Numbered from the stretch's first letter, positions 24,600 through 34,140 are shown. The stretch: DNA of 64,000 bases from Candidatus Blastococcus massiliensis AP3 (GCF_000582785.1 NZ_HG931173.1:1590877-1654876), one strand, 5' to 3'. Program-made: numbers and translations. Notes: generated by a model from the sequence alone, not told the origin.

Positions 24600-25469
24600 T
24601 CACACCGTGCGGATCGTCCCGACCAGGTGATCGCTGCCGCTCTTCGCGTTCCGGACCGCGACGTCCCAGCCTTCCGCCACCTCCGCGGTGGAGAGGGTGA
24701 CCGTCGAGGGCAGGAACAACGGCTTCTTGAAGGCCACGTCGACGTCGACCGCCTCGGGCAGCCGGCCGGCCAGCGCGCCCAGCACCCGGGCCTTCACCCA
24801 CATGCCGTGCGCGATCGCCCGCTTGAAGCCGAGGGCCTTCGCCGTCAGCCCGGACAGGTGGATCGGGTTGACGTCACCGGAGACCTTGGCATAGCGACGT
24901 CCGGCGTCGTCGGGCACCCGCCAGGTTGCGGCAGTGCGCTCCAGCGGGCCCACCTCGACGGCGACGTCGGCCTCGGGTGCCCCGGCGGGCGCCTTCGCCC
25001 CGCGCGACAGGTACGTCGACCGGGAGCGCCAGACCTCCTCGCCTCCTGCCGTGGCGGTCGCGCACAGGTCGACCGTCGCGCCGCTGCGGTGGGTGGCGAA
25101 CCGCTCGGCCCACACCTCGAGGTCGAGCGCCTCGTCGGCCCGGATCGCCCGGAGCACCTCGATGCGGTTGCGCACGTGCACCAGCCCGACCATCGCCAGC
25201 GGGAAGGCACGGTCGGTCATGAGCGCCATCTGCAGCGGGAACGCGAGCATGTGCGGGTACGTGGCCGGCAGGACGTCGCCCAGCGGCATCCCGCACACCC
25301 GCGCGTAGGCGGCGAGGTGGTCGAGATCCACGCCGACACCGTTGCGGGCGAGGCGCGTGTCGGGCAGGTCGCCGCCCCGCCCGCGCCCGGTGAGCGCGGC
25401 CTTGGCGTAGAGCGCGCCCAGGTTCGGCGCGGCGTCGAGGACTCTGACCTCCGCCCGTGGGACCCCCAT
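24600..25469 (-). CDS. htdX: Two-hotdog (R)-3-hydroxyacyl dehydratase, HtdX-like
   Basis: A 289-residue protein of two hotdog halves. The N-terminal half has [18 protein letters not shown] and [15 protein letters not shown]; the C-terminal half has the hydratase motif [21 protein letters not shown] and [12 protein letters not shown] (catalytic Asp and His). Architecture and gene order (next to fabG4 and fadA2) match mycobacterial Rv0241c (HtdX), which dehydrates 3-hydroxyacyl thioesters. The ATG overlaps the fabG4 stop by one base (TGATG), so it is coupled. The symbol rests on synteny and motifs. Confidence 0.85.
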   Translation of the reverse strand: MGVPRAEVRVLDAAPNLGALYAKAALTGRGRGGDLPDTRLARNGVGVDLDHLAAYARVCGMPLGDVLPATYPHMLAFPLQMALMTDRAFPLAMVGLVHVRNRIEVLRAIRADEALDLEVWAERFATHRSGATVDLCATATAGGEEVWRSRSTYLSRGAKAPAGAPEADVAVEVGPLERTAATWRVPDDAGRRYAKVSGDVNPIHLSGLTAKALGFKRAIAHGMWVKARVLGALAGRLPEAVDVDVAFKKPLFLPSTVTLSTAEVAEGWDVAVRNAKSGSDHLVGTIRTV

Positions 25470-26821
25470 CAGGCCCCCAGCAGCGACTGGCCGCACACCC
25501 GCACGGTCTGGCCGTTGACGCCGGCGCTGGTCGGCTGCGCGAGCCAGGCGATCGTCTCGGCGACGTCGACGGGCAGGCCGCCCTGCTGCAGCGAGTTCAG
25601 CCGCGAGCCGACCTCCCGGGTGCCGAAGGGCATCTTCGCCGTCATCTCGGTGACGATGAAGCCCGGCGCGACGGCGTTGATCGTCGCGCCACGCTCGGCG
25701 AAGGTGGGCGCCCACGCGCGCACCATGCCGATGACACCGGCCTTGGACGCCGCGTAGTTGGTCTGGCCGCGGTTGCCGGCGATGCCCGACTGCGAGGAGA
25801 CGCAGACGACGCGGGCGCCGGGGTTCAGCACGTCGCCGTCCAGCAGCGCCTGGGTGATCTCCAGCTGCGCCTGCAGGTTCACCGCCATGACGGAGTTCCA
25901 GCGGGCGGCGTCCATGTTGACCAGCAGCTTGTCGCGGGTGATCCCGGCGTTGTGGACGATGACGTCCACGCCGCCGTGCCGCTCCTTCAGGTGCTCGACC
26001 AGCCGCTGCGGGGCGTCGTCGGCGGTGATGTCGAGCTGCAGCGCCGTCCCGCCGATCTCGTTGGCGACCTTGGCGAGGCTGTCTCCGGCCGCGGGGATGT
26101 CGACCGCCACCACGTGGGCGCCGTCCCGGGCGATGACCTGCGCGATCGAGGCGCCGATGCCGCGGGCCGCGCCGGTGACGACGACGACCTTGCCGGCCAG
26201 CGGCTTCTCGTCGTCCTGGGTGGCGGGCACGTCGGCGGCCGACAGGGTCACGCCCTGCCCGTCGACGTAGGCCGAGCGACCGGAGAGGAAGAAGATCAGC
26301 GGCGAGGCGACGCCCGCCTCGGCGCCCTCGGGCACGTAGATGGCGTTCGCCGTCGACCCGTCGCGCAGCTCCTTGCCGATCGAGCGGGTGAGCCCGTCGA
26401 CGGCCTGCCGGGCGGCGGCCTGCGCCGGGGAGTCGGCGTCGGCCGGCGGGTCGGCCAGGATGACCACGCGGCCGTTGGCGCGCAGCCGCTTGATCGCCGG
26501 TGCGAGGAAGTCGTGCGCCGCGGCGAGGTCGCCCGGGCCGGTCACGCCGGTGGCGTCCAGGATCACCGCGCCGAGCTTCTCGCCGTCGGTCGAGCCGTCG
26601 GCGGCGACCGGGGAGAGGACGGGGACGCCGGCGTCCTTCAGGACGGCGGTGAGGGTGTCGCGCAGCCGGCCCTGGCCGGCCGAGCCGACGACCGCCGGGC
26701 CCTCGAGCACCGGGCCGCCGGGCTCGTAGCGGCGCAGCATGCCGGGCCGGGGCAGCCCGAGCTGCTTGGTGACGGTGGTGCCGAAGCCGGAGTTGGCGAA
26801 GTTGCTGTACCAGTCAGCCAC
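25469..26821 (-). CDS. fabG4: 3-oxoacyl-ACP reductase, FabG4-type long SDR
   Basis: A 450-residue reductase of the high-molecular-weight FabG class. The N-terminal half is a degenerate Rossmann-like domain starting WYSNFANSGFG. The C-terminal half is a full SDR: cofactor motif TGAARGIG (~213), NAG (HNAGITRD), catalytic Ser in VSSQSG, and Tyr/Lys in YAASK (~354). Length matches Rv0242c, an NADH-dependent beta-ketoacyl reductase. The GTG at 26821 has AAGGA upstream. Two family B palindromes separate it from fadA2. Confidence 0.92.
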   Translation of the reverse strand: MADWYSNFANSGFGTTVTKQLGLPRPGMLRRYEPGGPVLEGPAVVGSAGQGRLRDTLTAVLKDAGVPVLSPVAADGSTDGEKLGAVILDATGVTGPGDLAAAHDFLAPAIKRLRANGRVVILADPPADADSPAQAAARQAVDGLTRSIGKELRDGSTANAIYVPEGAEAGVASPLIFFLSGRSAYVDGQGVTLSAADVPATQDDEKPLAGKVVVVTGAARGIGASIAQVIARDGAHVVAVDIPAAGDSLAKVANEIGGTALQLDITADDAPQRLVEHLKERHGGVDVIVHNAGITRDKLLVNMDAARWNSVMAVNLQAQLEITQALLDGDVLNPGARVVCVSSQSGIAGNRGQTNYAASKAGVIGMVRAWAPTFAERGATINAVAPGFIVTEMTAKMPFGTREVGSRLNSLQQGGLPVDVAETIAWLAQPTSAGVNGQTVRVCGQSLLGA

Positions 26822-26841
26822 GAAGGGTCCTTCCGAGAGGA

Positions 26842-26859
26842 ACTTTCGGTACCGAAAGT
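26842..26859. repeat. Family B palindrome
   Basis: Perfect 18-bp ACTTTCGGTACCGAAAGT, 20 bp upstream of fabG4. A longer copy follows 20 bp away. Confidence 0.85.
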
Positions 26860-26879
26860 CCGGGGAGCGGCCTGCGGCC

Positions 26880-26907
26880 GGGGGACTTTCGGTACCGAAA
26901 GTCCCCC
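26880..26907. repeat. Family B palindrome, 28-bp copy
   Basis: The same 18-bp core (26885-26902) with G5/C5 extensions on either side; it ends 6 bp before the fadA2 stop. It may attenuate or end transcription between fadA2 and fabG4. Confidence 0.88.
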
Positions 26908-26913
26908 GGGGCG

Positions 26914-28212
26914 TCAGGACTCGAGGATGGCGACGACGCCCTGGCCGCCGGCGGCGCAGATGGAGATCAGGCCGCGCTTGCCCGGGCCCGCCTCGTGCAG
27001 CGTCTTCGCGAGCTGGGCGACGATCCGGCCGCCGGTCGCGGCGAACGGGTGCCCCGCGGCGAGCGACGAGCCGTTGACGTTCAGCTTCGACCGGTCGATC
27101 GAGCCCAGCGGGGCGTCCAGGCCGAGCTTGCCCTTGCAGAACTCCGGGTCCTCCCAGGCCTTCATGGTGGAGAGCACCGTCGACGCGAACGCCTCGTGGA
27201 TCTCGTAGAAGTCGAAGTCCTGCAGGGTCAGGCCGTTGCGGGCGAGCATCACCGGCATCGCGTAGACCGGCGCCATGAGCAGGCCCTCGCCACCGTGCAC
27301 GTAGTCGACGGCAGCGGTCTGCGCGTCCACCAGGTGCGCGAGCACCGGCAGGCCCTTGGCCGCCGCCCACTCGTCCGACGCCAGCAGCACCGCGGAGGCG
27401 CCGTCGGTGAGAGGGGTCGAGTTGGCCGCGGTCATCGTGGCCTCGGGGTCACCCTTGCCGAAGACCGGCTTGAGCTTGGCCAGCTTCTCGACGCTGGAGT
27501 CGGGCCGCAGGTTGTTGTCGCGGGCCAGGCCGAGGTACGGCGTCACCAGGTCGTCGAAGAAGCCCCGCTCGTAGGCGGCGGCCATGTTCTGGTGCGAGCG
27601 GACGGTGAGCTCGTCCTGCTCCTCGCGCCCGATCTGCCACTCCTTGGCGGTGATCGCGGCGTGATCGCCCATCGCCAGGCCGGTGCGCGGCTCGGCGTTG
27701 CGGGGCATGTCCGGCACGAGCTGACCGGGGCGGATCTTCGAGAGCGCCTTGAGCCGGTCCTGCAGCGTGCGGGCGTTGTTGAGCTGGATGAGCACCCGGC
27801 GCAGGTCGTCGCCGACCGCGAGCGGTGCATCCGACGTGGTGTCGACGCCGCCGGCGATGCCGGACTCGATCTGACCCAGCGCGATCTTGTTGGCGACGAG
27901 GACCGCCGCCTCGAGGCCCGTGCCGCAGGCCTGCTGGACGTCGTAGGCCGGGGTGGTGGCCGACAGCGTCGAGCCCAGCACCGACTCCCGGGTCAGGTTG
28001 AAGTCGCGCGCGTGCTTGAGGACGGCGCCGGCGACGACCTCACCCACCTGCTCGCCCTGCAGCCCGAAGCGGGCGACGAGCCCGTCGAGGGTCGCGGTGA
28101 GCATGTCCTGGTTGGACGCCTGGGAGTAGGCGGAGTTCGAGCGCGCGAACGGGATCCGGTTCCCGCCGACGATCGCCGCCTTGCGCGTCGCAGGCTTCGA
28201 GGTGTCAGCCAT
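26914..28212 (-). CDS. fadA2: Acetyl-CoA acyltransferase (thiolase), FadA2-like
   Basis: A 432-residue thiolase that cleaves or forms 3-ketoacyl-CoA. Nucleophile Cys in VQQACGTGLE (~96); second site NVNGSSLAAGHPFAATGGR (His); acid/base Cys in LISICAAGGQG; EIHEAFA also present. All active-site residues are kept. The gene order (thiolase, FabG4, HtdX) matches mycobacterial Rv0243-Rv0241c. ATG with GGAGGA; divergent from the TetR gene, with a dyad between them. Confidence 0.92.
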   Translation of the reverse strand: MADTSKPATRKAAIVGGNRIPFARSNSAYSQASNQDMLTATLDGLVARFGLQGEQVGEVVAGAVLKHARDFNLTRESVLGSTLSATTPAYDVQQACGTGLEAAVLVANKIALGQIESGIAGGVDTTSDAPLAVGDDLRRVLIQLNNARTLQDRLKALSKIRPGQLVPDMPRNAEPRTGLAMGDHAAITAKEWQIGREEQDELTVRSHQNMAAAYERGFFDDLVTPYLGLARDNNLRPDSSVEKLAKLKPVFGKGDPEATMTAANSTPLTDGASAVLLASDEWAAAKGLPVLAHLVDAQTAAVDYVHGGEGLLMAPVYAMPVMLARNGLTLQDFDFYEIHEAFASTVLSTMKAWEDPEFCKGKLGLDAPLGSIDRSKLNVNGSSLAAGHPFAATGGRIVAQLAKTLHEAGPGKRGLISICAAGGQGVVAILES

Positions 28213-28243
28213 GGGGTCCTCCGGGGTCGGTTTGACGTGGCCG

Positions 28244-28256
28244 GTACTCAGAGTAC
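28244..28256. promoter_or_regulatory. Putative TetR operator in the fadA2/tetR gap
   Basis: GTACTC-A-GAGTAC is a perfect 6-1-6 dyad, followed by GTACC a few bases on. It is central in the 61-bp divergent region, 7 bp after a TTGACG hexamer (28232-28237), and is placed to control both directions. Confidence 0.6.
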
Positions 28257-28273
28257 GCGGTACCGTTGTTCAC

Positions 28274-29101
28274 ATGAAAGCCGAGGTGGTGAGACGCTCC
28301 TCGCAGCTGCGGGTGCCGCACGACGGGGCTGCCGGCGACCGCCGCGCCCCAGGAAATGTGGCGCAGGACGGCCTCCACCGCGAGTCGGAGCCACGAAAGG
28401 CGGACACGCGGCCGCACGCCACCGCGACGCAGAAGGCACGCGACCGGCGCGACTCGCGCTGGGACGAGCACCGTCGCGCCCGCCGCGAGCAACTGGTCGA
28501 CGCCGCCGTCACCGCCATCGGCAGGCGTGGCGCCGGCGTCGGCATGGAGGAGATCGCCGCCGAGGCGGGCACCAGCAAGACCGTCGTCTACCGGCACTTC
28601 ACCGACCGCACCGACCTCTACGTCGCCGTCTGCAGCCGGGTCGCGGGCTCCCTGCTGGCCGAGCTGCGGGCGGCCATGGACCGCGGCGACACCCCGCGGG
28701 CGACCCTGGCCGCGGCGATCGAGACCTACCTCGCCTTCATCGAGGCCGACCCCGAGCTCTACCGGTTCGTCGTCCACCCCCAGGGCCACCATGGCCATTT
28801 CGGCCCTGATGGGGACGCCGACCCGATCAGCACGCTGTCCGACCTCGTCGGCGACCAGGCGGCCGCGATCCTGACCGACGCGCTGGAGCAGGCGGGGCGC
28901 TCCCCCGACGCCGCGCTGCCCTGGGGCCACGGGGTGGTCGGCACGGTCCGCGCGGCCGCCGACTGGTGGCTGCGCGCCGGGCGACCCATGCTCCGGAGCG
29001 AGCTCGCCGCACACCTGACCGACCTGGCCTGGGCCGGACTCTCCGGCGTCGTGACCACCGAAGCAGGGTCTCCCCGGGCCCGCACAGAGGAGGAACTGTG
29101 A
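28274..29101 (+). CDS. TetR-family regulator of the lipid locus
   Basis: About 275 residues from the ATG at 28274; the N-terminal ~65 are basic and low in structure, so the real start may be downstream. The DNA-binding part is EQLVDAAVTAIGRRG, then MEEIAAEAGTSKTVVYRHF and DRTDLYVAV. The ligand domain has an unusual insert PQGHHGHFGPDG after FVVH, encoded by a family D repeat. It overlaps the acyl-CoA oxidase start (GTGA), so both are co-translated. A likely acyl-CoA-responsive repressor (inference). Confidence 0.85.
   Translation: MKAEVVRRSSQLRVPHDGAAGDRRAPGNVAQDGLHRESEPRKADTRPHATATQKARDRRDSRWDEHRRARREQLVDAAVTAIGRRGAGVGMEEIAAEAGTSKTVVYRHFTDRTDLYVAVCSRVAGSLLAELRAAMDRGDTPRATLAAAIETYLAFIEADPELYRFVVHPQGHHGHFGPDGDADPISTLSDLVGDQAAAILTDALEQAGRSPDAALPWGHGVVGTVRAAADWWLRAGRPMLRSELAAHLTDLAWAGLSGVVTTEAGSPRARTEEEL
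28783..28808. repeat. Family D 26-bp intragenic motif, copy 2
   Basis: Matches 16245-16270 at 22 of 26 positions and lies in frame in the TetR ligand domain, encoding a His/Gly-rich insert. Confidence 0.6.
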
Positions 29102-31161
29102 CCAGCACGCAGCCAGCCACGGCCGATACCGCCACCGTCGACCCGGCGCGCATCACCGAGGTCCTCGACGGCCGGTGGGCGCACATCCGGCGCGACGCCC
29201 GCGAGAACCTGGACGACGCCGACTTCCTCCCGGTGTACGGCGAGTCCATGCAGGAGGCCCGCGAGCGGGTCACCCGCGCCGCGAAGAAGCTGGCCGACTC
29301 CGGCCGGGTCGGTTACGGCTTCCCGAAGCAGTACGGCGGCGAGGACGACATGGGCGGCTCGGTCACCTCGATCGAGATGCTGGCCTTCGGCGACCTCTCG
29401 CTCATGGTCAAGGCCGGCGTCCAGTGGGGCCTGTTCGGCGGGGCGATGCAGCTGCTCGGGACCAAGCGGCAGCACGACGAGTACCTGGCCGACGCGATGA
29501 GCTTCGACCTGCCGGGCTGCTTCGCGATGACCGAGACCGGCCACGGCTCCGACGTCCAGCAGCTGCGCACCACCTGCACCTACGACCCCGAGACGCAGTG
29601 CTTCGACCTGCACACGCCCCACGAGGCCGCGCGCAAGGACTACATCGGCAACGCGGCCGAGGACGGCCGGATGGCCGTCGTCTTCGCCCAGCTGATCACG
29701 CAGGGGAAGAACCACGGCGTGCACGCCTGGCTGGTGCCGATCCGCGACGCCGAGGGCAACCCGATGCCCGGCGTCACCATCGGCGACGACGGCCCCAAGG
29801 CCGGTCTGCCCGGCGTCGACAACGGCCGGCTGACCTTCGACCACGTGCAGGTCCCCCGCGACATGCTGCTGGACCGCTACGGCCAGGTCGCCGAGGACGG
29901 CACCTACACGTCGAGCATCGAGAACGAGACCCGCCGCTTCTTCACCACCCTCGGCACCCTGGTGCGCGGCCGGGTCAGCGTCGGCGGGTCCGCGGCCTCG
30001 GCCACCAAGCTCGCCCTCGACATCGCCGTCCGCTACGGCGACGTGCGCCGCCAGTTCACCGCCCCCGGCGACGAGCGCGAGATCAGGATCAACGACTACC
30101 TGGTCCACCAGCGCAAGCTGCTGCCGGCGCTGGCGACCACCTACGCGCTGCACTTCGCGCAGGGCGAGCTCGTCGAGACGATGCACGACGTCCAGACCGC
30201 CGTGCACGTGCACGGCCAGGAGATCGACGAGCAGGCCCAGCGCGAGCTGGAGTCCCGCGCCGCCGGGCTCAAGGTCGCCCAGACCGCGCACGCCACGAAG
30301 ACCATCCAGATGTGCCGCGAGGCCTGCGGAGGTGCCGGCTACCTGCAGGAGAACCGGCTGCCGCACCTCAAGGCCGACACCGACGTCTTCACCACGTTCG
30401 AGGGCGACAACACCGTCCTGCTGCAGCTGGTCGCCAAGGGCCTGCTCACCGGCTACCGCGACACCTTCGGCTCGCTGGAGGGCTGGGGCAAGGTCAGCTT
30501 CGTCGCCGACCTGGTGCGCGAGACGGTGCTGGAGCGGACGGCGGCCCGTGGGCTGATCGCCCGCCTCGTCGACGCCGTCCCCGGTGTGGACGACGTCCCG
30601 ATGCTCGAGCGCGGCTGGCAGCTGAAGATGCTCGAGTTCCGCGAGAAGCACACCCTCGAGGGCGCCATCCGCCGGCTGCAGAACAACTCGACCACCGAGG
30701 GCATGGACCCGTTCGACATGTTCAACGACGTCCAGGACCACGTGCTCAAGACGGCGCAGACGCACATCGACCGCATCGTGCTCGAGGCGTTCGTGGCCGG
30801 CGTCGACCGCACCACCGATCCCGCCGCCCGCACGCTGCTGGACACGGTCTGCGACCTCTACGCGCTGTCGACCATCGAGGCGGACAAGGCCTGGTTCCTG
30901 GAGCACGGCCAGCTCACCCCGGCCCGCGCCAAGACGCTGACCGCGACGGTGAACGAGCTGCTCAAGGAGCTGCGGCCGCACATCATCACGCTGGTGGACG
31001 CCTTCGCCATCCCGGACCGCTGGAAGGCCGCGCGGATCCTCGACGAGGAGGCCGACCGCCAGGAGGCGATGGCCGCCCGCGACGCCGAGCTGCGGGTGAT
31101 CAACGGCGAGGACACCCCGGAGGGCACCGCCACCGATCTGGACGTCCCGCCCGGCCAGTAA
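29098..31161 (+). CDS. Acyl-CoA oxidase/dehydrogenase family protein
   Basis: A 687-residue flavoenzyme. The middle motif FAMTETGHGSDVQQLRTTCT (~141) with DYIGNAA, VVFAQLIT and NHGVHAWLVPIRD is characteristic of acyl-CoA oxidases rather than ordinary 400-residue dehydrogenases, as is the long C-terminal domain. CREACGGAGYLQENRL is near residue 400. It would catalyse the first step of beta-oxidation, passing electrons to oxygen if a true oxidase; the acceptor cannot be told from sequence. GTG start with AGAGGAGGAA; overlaps tetR. Confidence 0.88.
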   Translation: MTSTQPATADTATVDPARITEVLDGRWAHIRRDARENLDDADFLPVYGESMQEARERVTRAAKKLADSGRVGYGFPKQYGGEDDMGGSVTSIEMLAFGDLSLMVKAGVQWGLFGGAMQLLGTKRQHDEYLADAMSFDLPGCFAMTETGHGSDVQQLRTTCTYDPETQCFDLHTPHEAARKDYIGNAAEDGRMAVVFAQLITQGKNHGVHAWLVPIRDAEGNPMPGVTIGDDGPKAGLPGVDNGRLTFDHVQVPRDMLLDRYGQVAEDGTYTSSIENETRRFFTTLGTLVRGRVSVGGSAASATKLALDIAVRYGDVRRQFTAPGDEREIRINDYLVHQRKLLPALATTYALHFAQGELVETMHDVQTAVHVHGQEIDEQAQRELESRAAGLKVAQTAHATKTIQMCREACGGAGYLQENRLPHLKADTDVFTTFEGDNTVLLQLVAKGLLTGYRDTFGSLEGWGKVSFVADLVRETVLERTAARGLIARLVDAVPGVDDVPMLERGWQLKMLEFREKHTLEGAIRRLQNNSTTEGMDPFDMFNDVQDHVLKTAQTHIDRIVLEAFVAGVDRTTDPAARTLLDTVCDLYALSTIEADKAWFLEHGQLTPARAKTLTATVNELLKELRPHIITLVDAFAIPDRWKAARILDEEADRQEAMAARDAELRVINGEDTPEGTATDLDVPPGQ

Positions 31162-31206
31162 GAGGACCGCGCTGCCCCCCACCGGGCCCCTGCAGCAGGG
31201 CCGTGC
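31162..31206 (+). repeat. Family E post-stop repeat (possible terminator)
   Basis: AGAGGACC, CTGCCCCCCAC and a GGGCCC..CTGCAG..GGGCC hairpin follow the stop directly. A very similar block follows the DUF1059 gene at 35474. Confidence 0.5.
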
Positions 31207-31227
31207 CAGCCCTCCGTCAGGAGCTCG

Positions 31228-33969
31228 TCAGCCGGTGGGGTGCAGCCGGACCGCGAGGACGGCGACGTCGTCCTCGGCGTCCGGCAGGATCATCCGCCCC
31301 AGCACGCGATCGCAGAGCTGCTCGAGCGGCAGGCCGGCGCTCTCGCGCAGCACCGCGAGCAGCGCCTCGGTGCCGGCGTCGATGTCGCGGTCCCGCCGCT
31401 CCACCAGACCGTCGGTGTAGAGCAGCAGGGTCGCCCCCCGCCGGAGCGCGGCGCTGCGGTCCCCGCGGGGGCTGCCGGGGTGGACGCCCAGCAGCAGATC
31501 GGGTGACTCGTCGTCGAGGAGGGTGACCGCGCCGCCGGCATCGACCAGGACCGGCGGCGGGTGGCCCGCGTTGGCCCAGCGCAGCAGCGCGTCGCCGTCG
31601 GCCCCAGGCTCCAGGTGCGCGACCAGCGCCGTCGCCATCGTGTCCAGCGCCAGCCCCGCCATCGCACGGTCGAGCTCGGTGAGCACCTCCGCCGGGGTCC
31701 CGCCGCTGGAGAAGCTGATGCCCCGGAGCAGCCCGCGCACCTGCCCCATCGCGGCCGCGGCGCGGGTGTCGTGCCCGACGACGTCGCCGATGGCCAGGAC
31801 GGTGGTCCCGGTGGACTGCTGGAACGCGTCGTACCAGTCGCCGCCGACCTCGGCGCCCTCGGCGGCCGGCACGTACCGGACGACGATCTCGCAGTCGGGG
31901 AGGTGCGGCGGCTCGGTGAGCATGCTGCGCTGCAGCGCATCCGCGAGGTCGCGCTGCTGGCTGTACAGGCGGGCGTGGTGCAGTGCCATCCCCGCGCGGC
32001 GACCGATCTCGACGGCGGTCTCCACGTCGGCCGGCGGATGCGCCCCCCGCGCCGCGCCGTTGAGCAGGCACAGCACGCCGACGGTCTGCCCGCGGATGCT
32101 CAACGGCACCGCCGCCACGGACGACGGCCCCAGGGCCAGCAGCGCGGCACGCGCGTCGGGGTCGGGAAGCGACTGGGCGATGCGCTCGGGCGACAGGTCA
32201 GGGATGACCAGGGGCTGCCCGGTGCGGAAGACCACGCGTGGGGCGCCCTCGCTGCTGACCGTCTGCACCATGTGCTGGACGTACTCGGCCACCATGCCCC
32301 TGCGCGCGGGGTCGCGATGGGCGCTGGCCGACTCCTGCAGGCGGCCGTGGTCGTCGGTGGTGACGATCCAGCACCAGTCACCCAGCCGCGGGACGACGAG
32401 GGAGGCGAGCCGCTGGAGCTGCTCGTCGATGTCCAGGGTGCTCGACAGCACCCTGCCCGCCTCGGCCAGGAGCTCCAGTCGCTGGTTGGCGGCGGTCGTG
32501 GCGGCGACGGCTGCCGTCCGCTCCGCGTCGGCCTGCAGCCGCGAGATGCTCAGCGCGATCTGCGCGGCGAGCCCCTCGAGCAGGCGGAGCTCCTCGTCGT
32601 CGAACTCGTGGTCGGTGGTCCAGTAGACGACGAAGCTGCCCAGCAGCCGGCCCTCCACCAGCAGCGGCAGGGACGCCATCGCGCGGGAGCCGAGGACCTC
32701 GGTGATCCTCGCCATCGCCGGGAAGCGGGCGGCGCCCTCCTCCGCGTCGGCGAACAGCACGCGCTCGCCCGTACGGGCCGTGTACTGGGTGGGCAGGGCG
32801 TCGTCGAGCTCGACCACCACCCCCTCGTCGGACACGTCGGCCGCAGTCTGCTCGCGCACCATGTCGCGCACCTGGCGGCCCACGTACACCCGCACCGCCC
32901 GCTCACCGGGCTCGACGACGCCGATGCCACCGGACACCGCGCCCACCACCTCGGCGCCGCGCAGGGTGATGTCGGCCAGCTGCCCGATGCCGGTGGCGTT
33001 GGCGACCTCCGCGGCGACGGCGGTGATCGCCGCCGTCCGCTGCATCGCGGCCAGCCGGGCGTCGGCCTGCGCGCGGGCCTCGGTGACGTCCAGGACCGTG
33101 CCGAGGATGCGGTCGGGCTCCCCGTCGGCGCCGGTGAGCACCCGCCCGCGGCACACGATCCAGCGGACCCCGCCCTCCCGGCGCAGCACGCGCAGTTCCA
33201 CCGTGTACTGGGCGTGCGCCTCGACGGCCTCCGCCATGATGCGCTGGGCGGGGGCGTGGTCGTCGGGATGCACGTGCTCGGCGAACAGCCGGTCCATCGG
33301 CATCCGGGTGGCCTCGTCGTACCCGAAGATGGCGGCGCTGCGCACGTCCCAGTCGATGAACCCGGCGCGGAGGTCCACCTCCCACATCCCGACCGCGCTG
33401 GCCTCCAGCGCCACGCCCAGCCGCCGCGACGACCAGGTGACGTCGGCCCGGGCCGCCGCCAGCTCCAGCTCGGCGACGACCGAGCTGGCCAGCTGCCGCA
33501 GCAGGCCTGCCTCGTCGTCGGTCCAGCCGCGCGGTCCGGCGTCGTAGAGCGCCAGCACCCCGACCACGTCGCCGGAGCTGGCCACCAGCGGGGAGCCGAG
33601 GTAGGCGCCCACCTGGCCCGACGTCACGGCCGGCAGTTCCGCGGTCCGCGGGTCCCGCCGCGCGTCGGGGACGGCGAGGAGCGCGCCGCCGCGCACGACG
33701 ATCGCCGACAGGGCGCCGGTGAGCAGCGCCGGCCCGCCCACCACGCCCGGCGGGAGCCCGTGACCCCCCACGACCGTGTCCTGGTCGGTGAACAGGGTGA
33801 CCTTGGCGTGGCCGGCCCCCACCAGCCGCGCGGCCAGGCCGGAGAGCCGGTCGTACGCGGCCGGACCGGACACCTCGGAGAGCAGGCGGCGGGCCGAGGC
33901 GATGCGCAGCGGGTCGATCAGGGCGTCGTCGACCGCCGGGGCCGGACGCGAGCCGGACACGCGCGCCAC
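31228..33969 (-). CDS. GAF/PAS-domain PP2C (SpoIIE/RsbU-type) phosphatase
   Basis: A 913-residue soluble signalling protein. An N-terminal GAF (~25-165) is followed by PAS (~185-300, with VHPDDHAPAQRIM and GTVLDVTEARAQ), two GAF domains (~325-480 and ~490-660) and a SpoIIE phosphatase domain (~690-913). Metal-binding Asp residues appear in EVGGDWYDAF (~706), AIGDVVGHD and DDVAVLAVR. Such enzymes dephosphorylate STAS antagonists to free a sigma factor; the STAS pair at 7.8-8.4 kb is a possible partner by inference only. GTG 33969; the frame continues upstream but only as a shadow of the EAL gene. Confidence 0.9.
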   Translation of the reverse strand: MARVSGSRPAPAVDDALIDPLRIASARRLLSEVSGPAAYDRLSGLAARLVGAGHAKVTLFTDQDTVVGGHGLPPGVVGGPALLTGALSAIVVRGGALLAVPDARRDPRTAELPAVTSGQVGAYLGSPLVASSGDVVGVLALYDAGPRGWTDDEAGLLRQLASSVVAELELAAARADVTWSSRRLGVALEASAVGMWEVDLRAGFIDWDVRSAAIFGYDEATRMPMDRLFAEHVHPDDHAPAQRIMAEAVEAHAQYTVELRVLRREGGVRWIVCRGRVLTGADGEPDRILGTVLDVTEARAQADARLAAMQRTAAITAVAAEVANATGIGQLADITLRGAEVVGAVSGGIGVVEPGERAVRVYVGRQVRDMVREQTAADVSDEGVVVELDDALPTQYTARTGERVLFADAEEGAARFPAMARITEVLGSRAMASLPLLVEGRLLGSFVVYWTTDHEFDDEELRLLEGLAAQIALSISRLQADAERTAAVAATTAANQRLELLAEAGRVLSSTLDIDEQLQRLASLVVPRLGDWCWIVTTDDHGRLQESASAHRDPARRGMVAEYVQHMVQTVSSEGAPRVVFRTGQPLVIPDLSPERIAQSLPDPDARAALLALGPSSVAAVPLSIRGQTVGVLCLLNGAARGAHPPADVETAVEIGRRAGMALHHARLYSQQRDLADALQRSMLTEPPHLPDCEIVVRYVPAAEGAEVGGDWYDAFQQSTGTTVLAIGDVVGHDTRAAAAMGQVRGLLRGISFSSGGTPAEVLTELDRAMAGLALDTMATALVAHLEPGADGDALLRWANAGHPPPVLVDAGGAVTLLDDESPDLLLGVHPGSPRGDRSAALRRGATLLLYTDGLVERRDRDIDAGTEALLAVLRESAGLPLEQLCDRVLGRMILPDAEDDVAVLAVRLHPTG

Positions 33970-33982
33970 CCCCCACCGTTCC

Positions 33983-34001
33983 GCGGCCCCGGACGGGCCG
34001 C
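33983..34001. other. Small hairpin in the phosphatase/EAL gap
   Basis: GCGGCCC-CGGAC-GGGCCGC in the 171-bp divergent region. No clear promoter elements were recognised here. Confidence 0.35.
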
Positions 34002-34140
34002 GGCGACCATGTTTGCACGGTTCCCCCCGGAATCCGCCGACGCTCCACCGGACGGGCGGGCGGGCGCGCGGGCCCCCCGCGGGGGGTGAGCCACCCTCCC
34101 CACGGTCAAGAGATGCCCCGGACGGGCCGATGCCCCACGC

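Noticed and set aside
26842-26907. Palindromes as simple restriction or methylation sites
   Set aside because: The GGTACC core is a 6-bp site, but identity extends over 18 to 32 bp, so a restriction site alone does not explain them.
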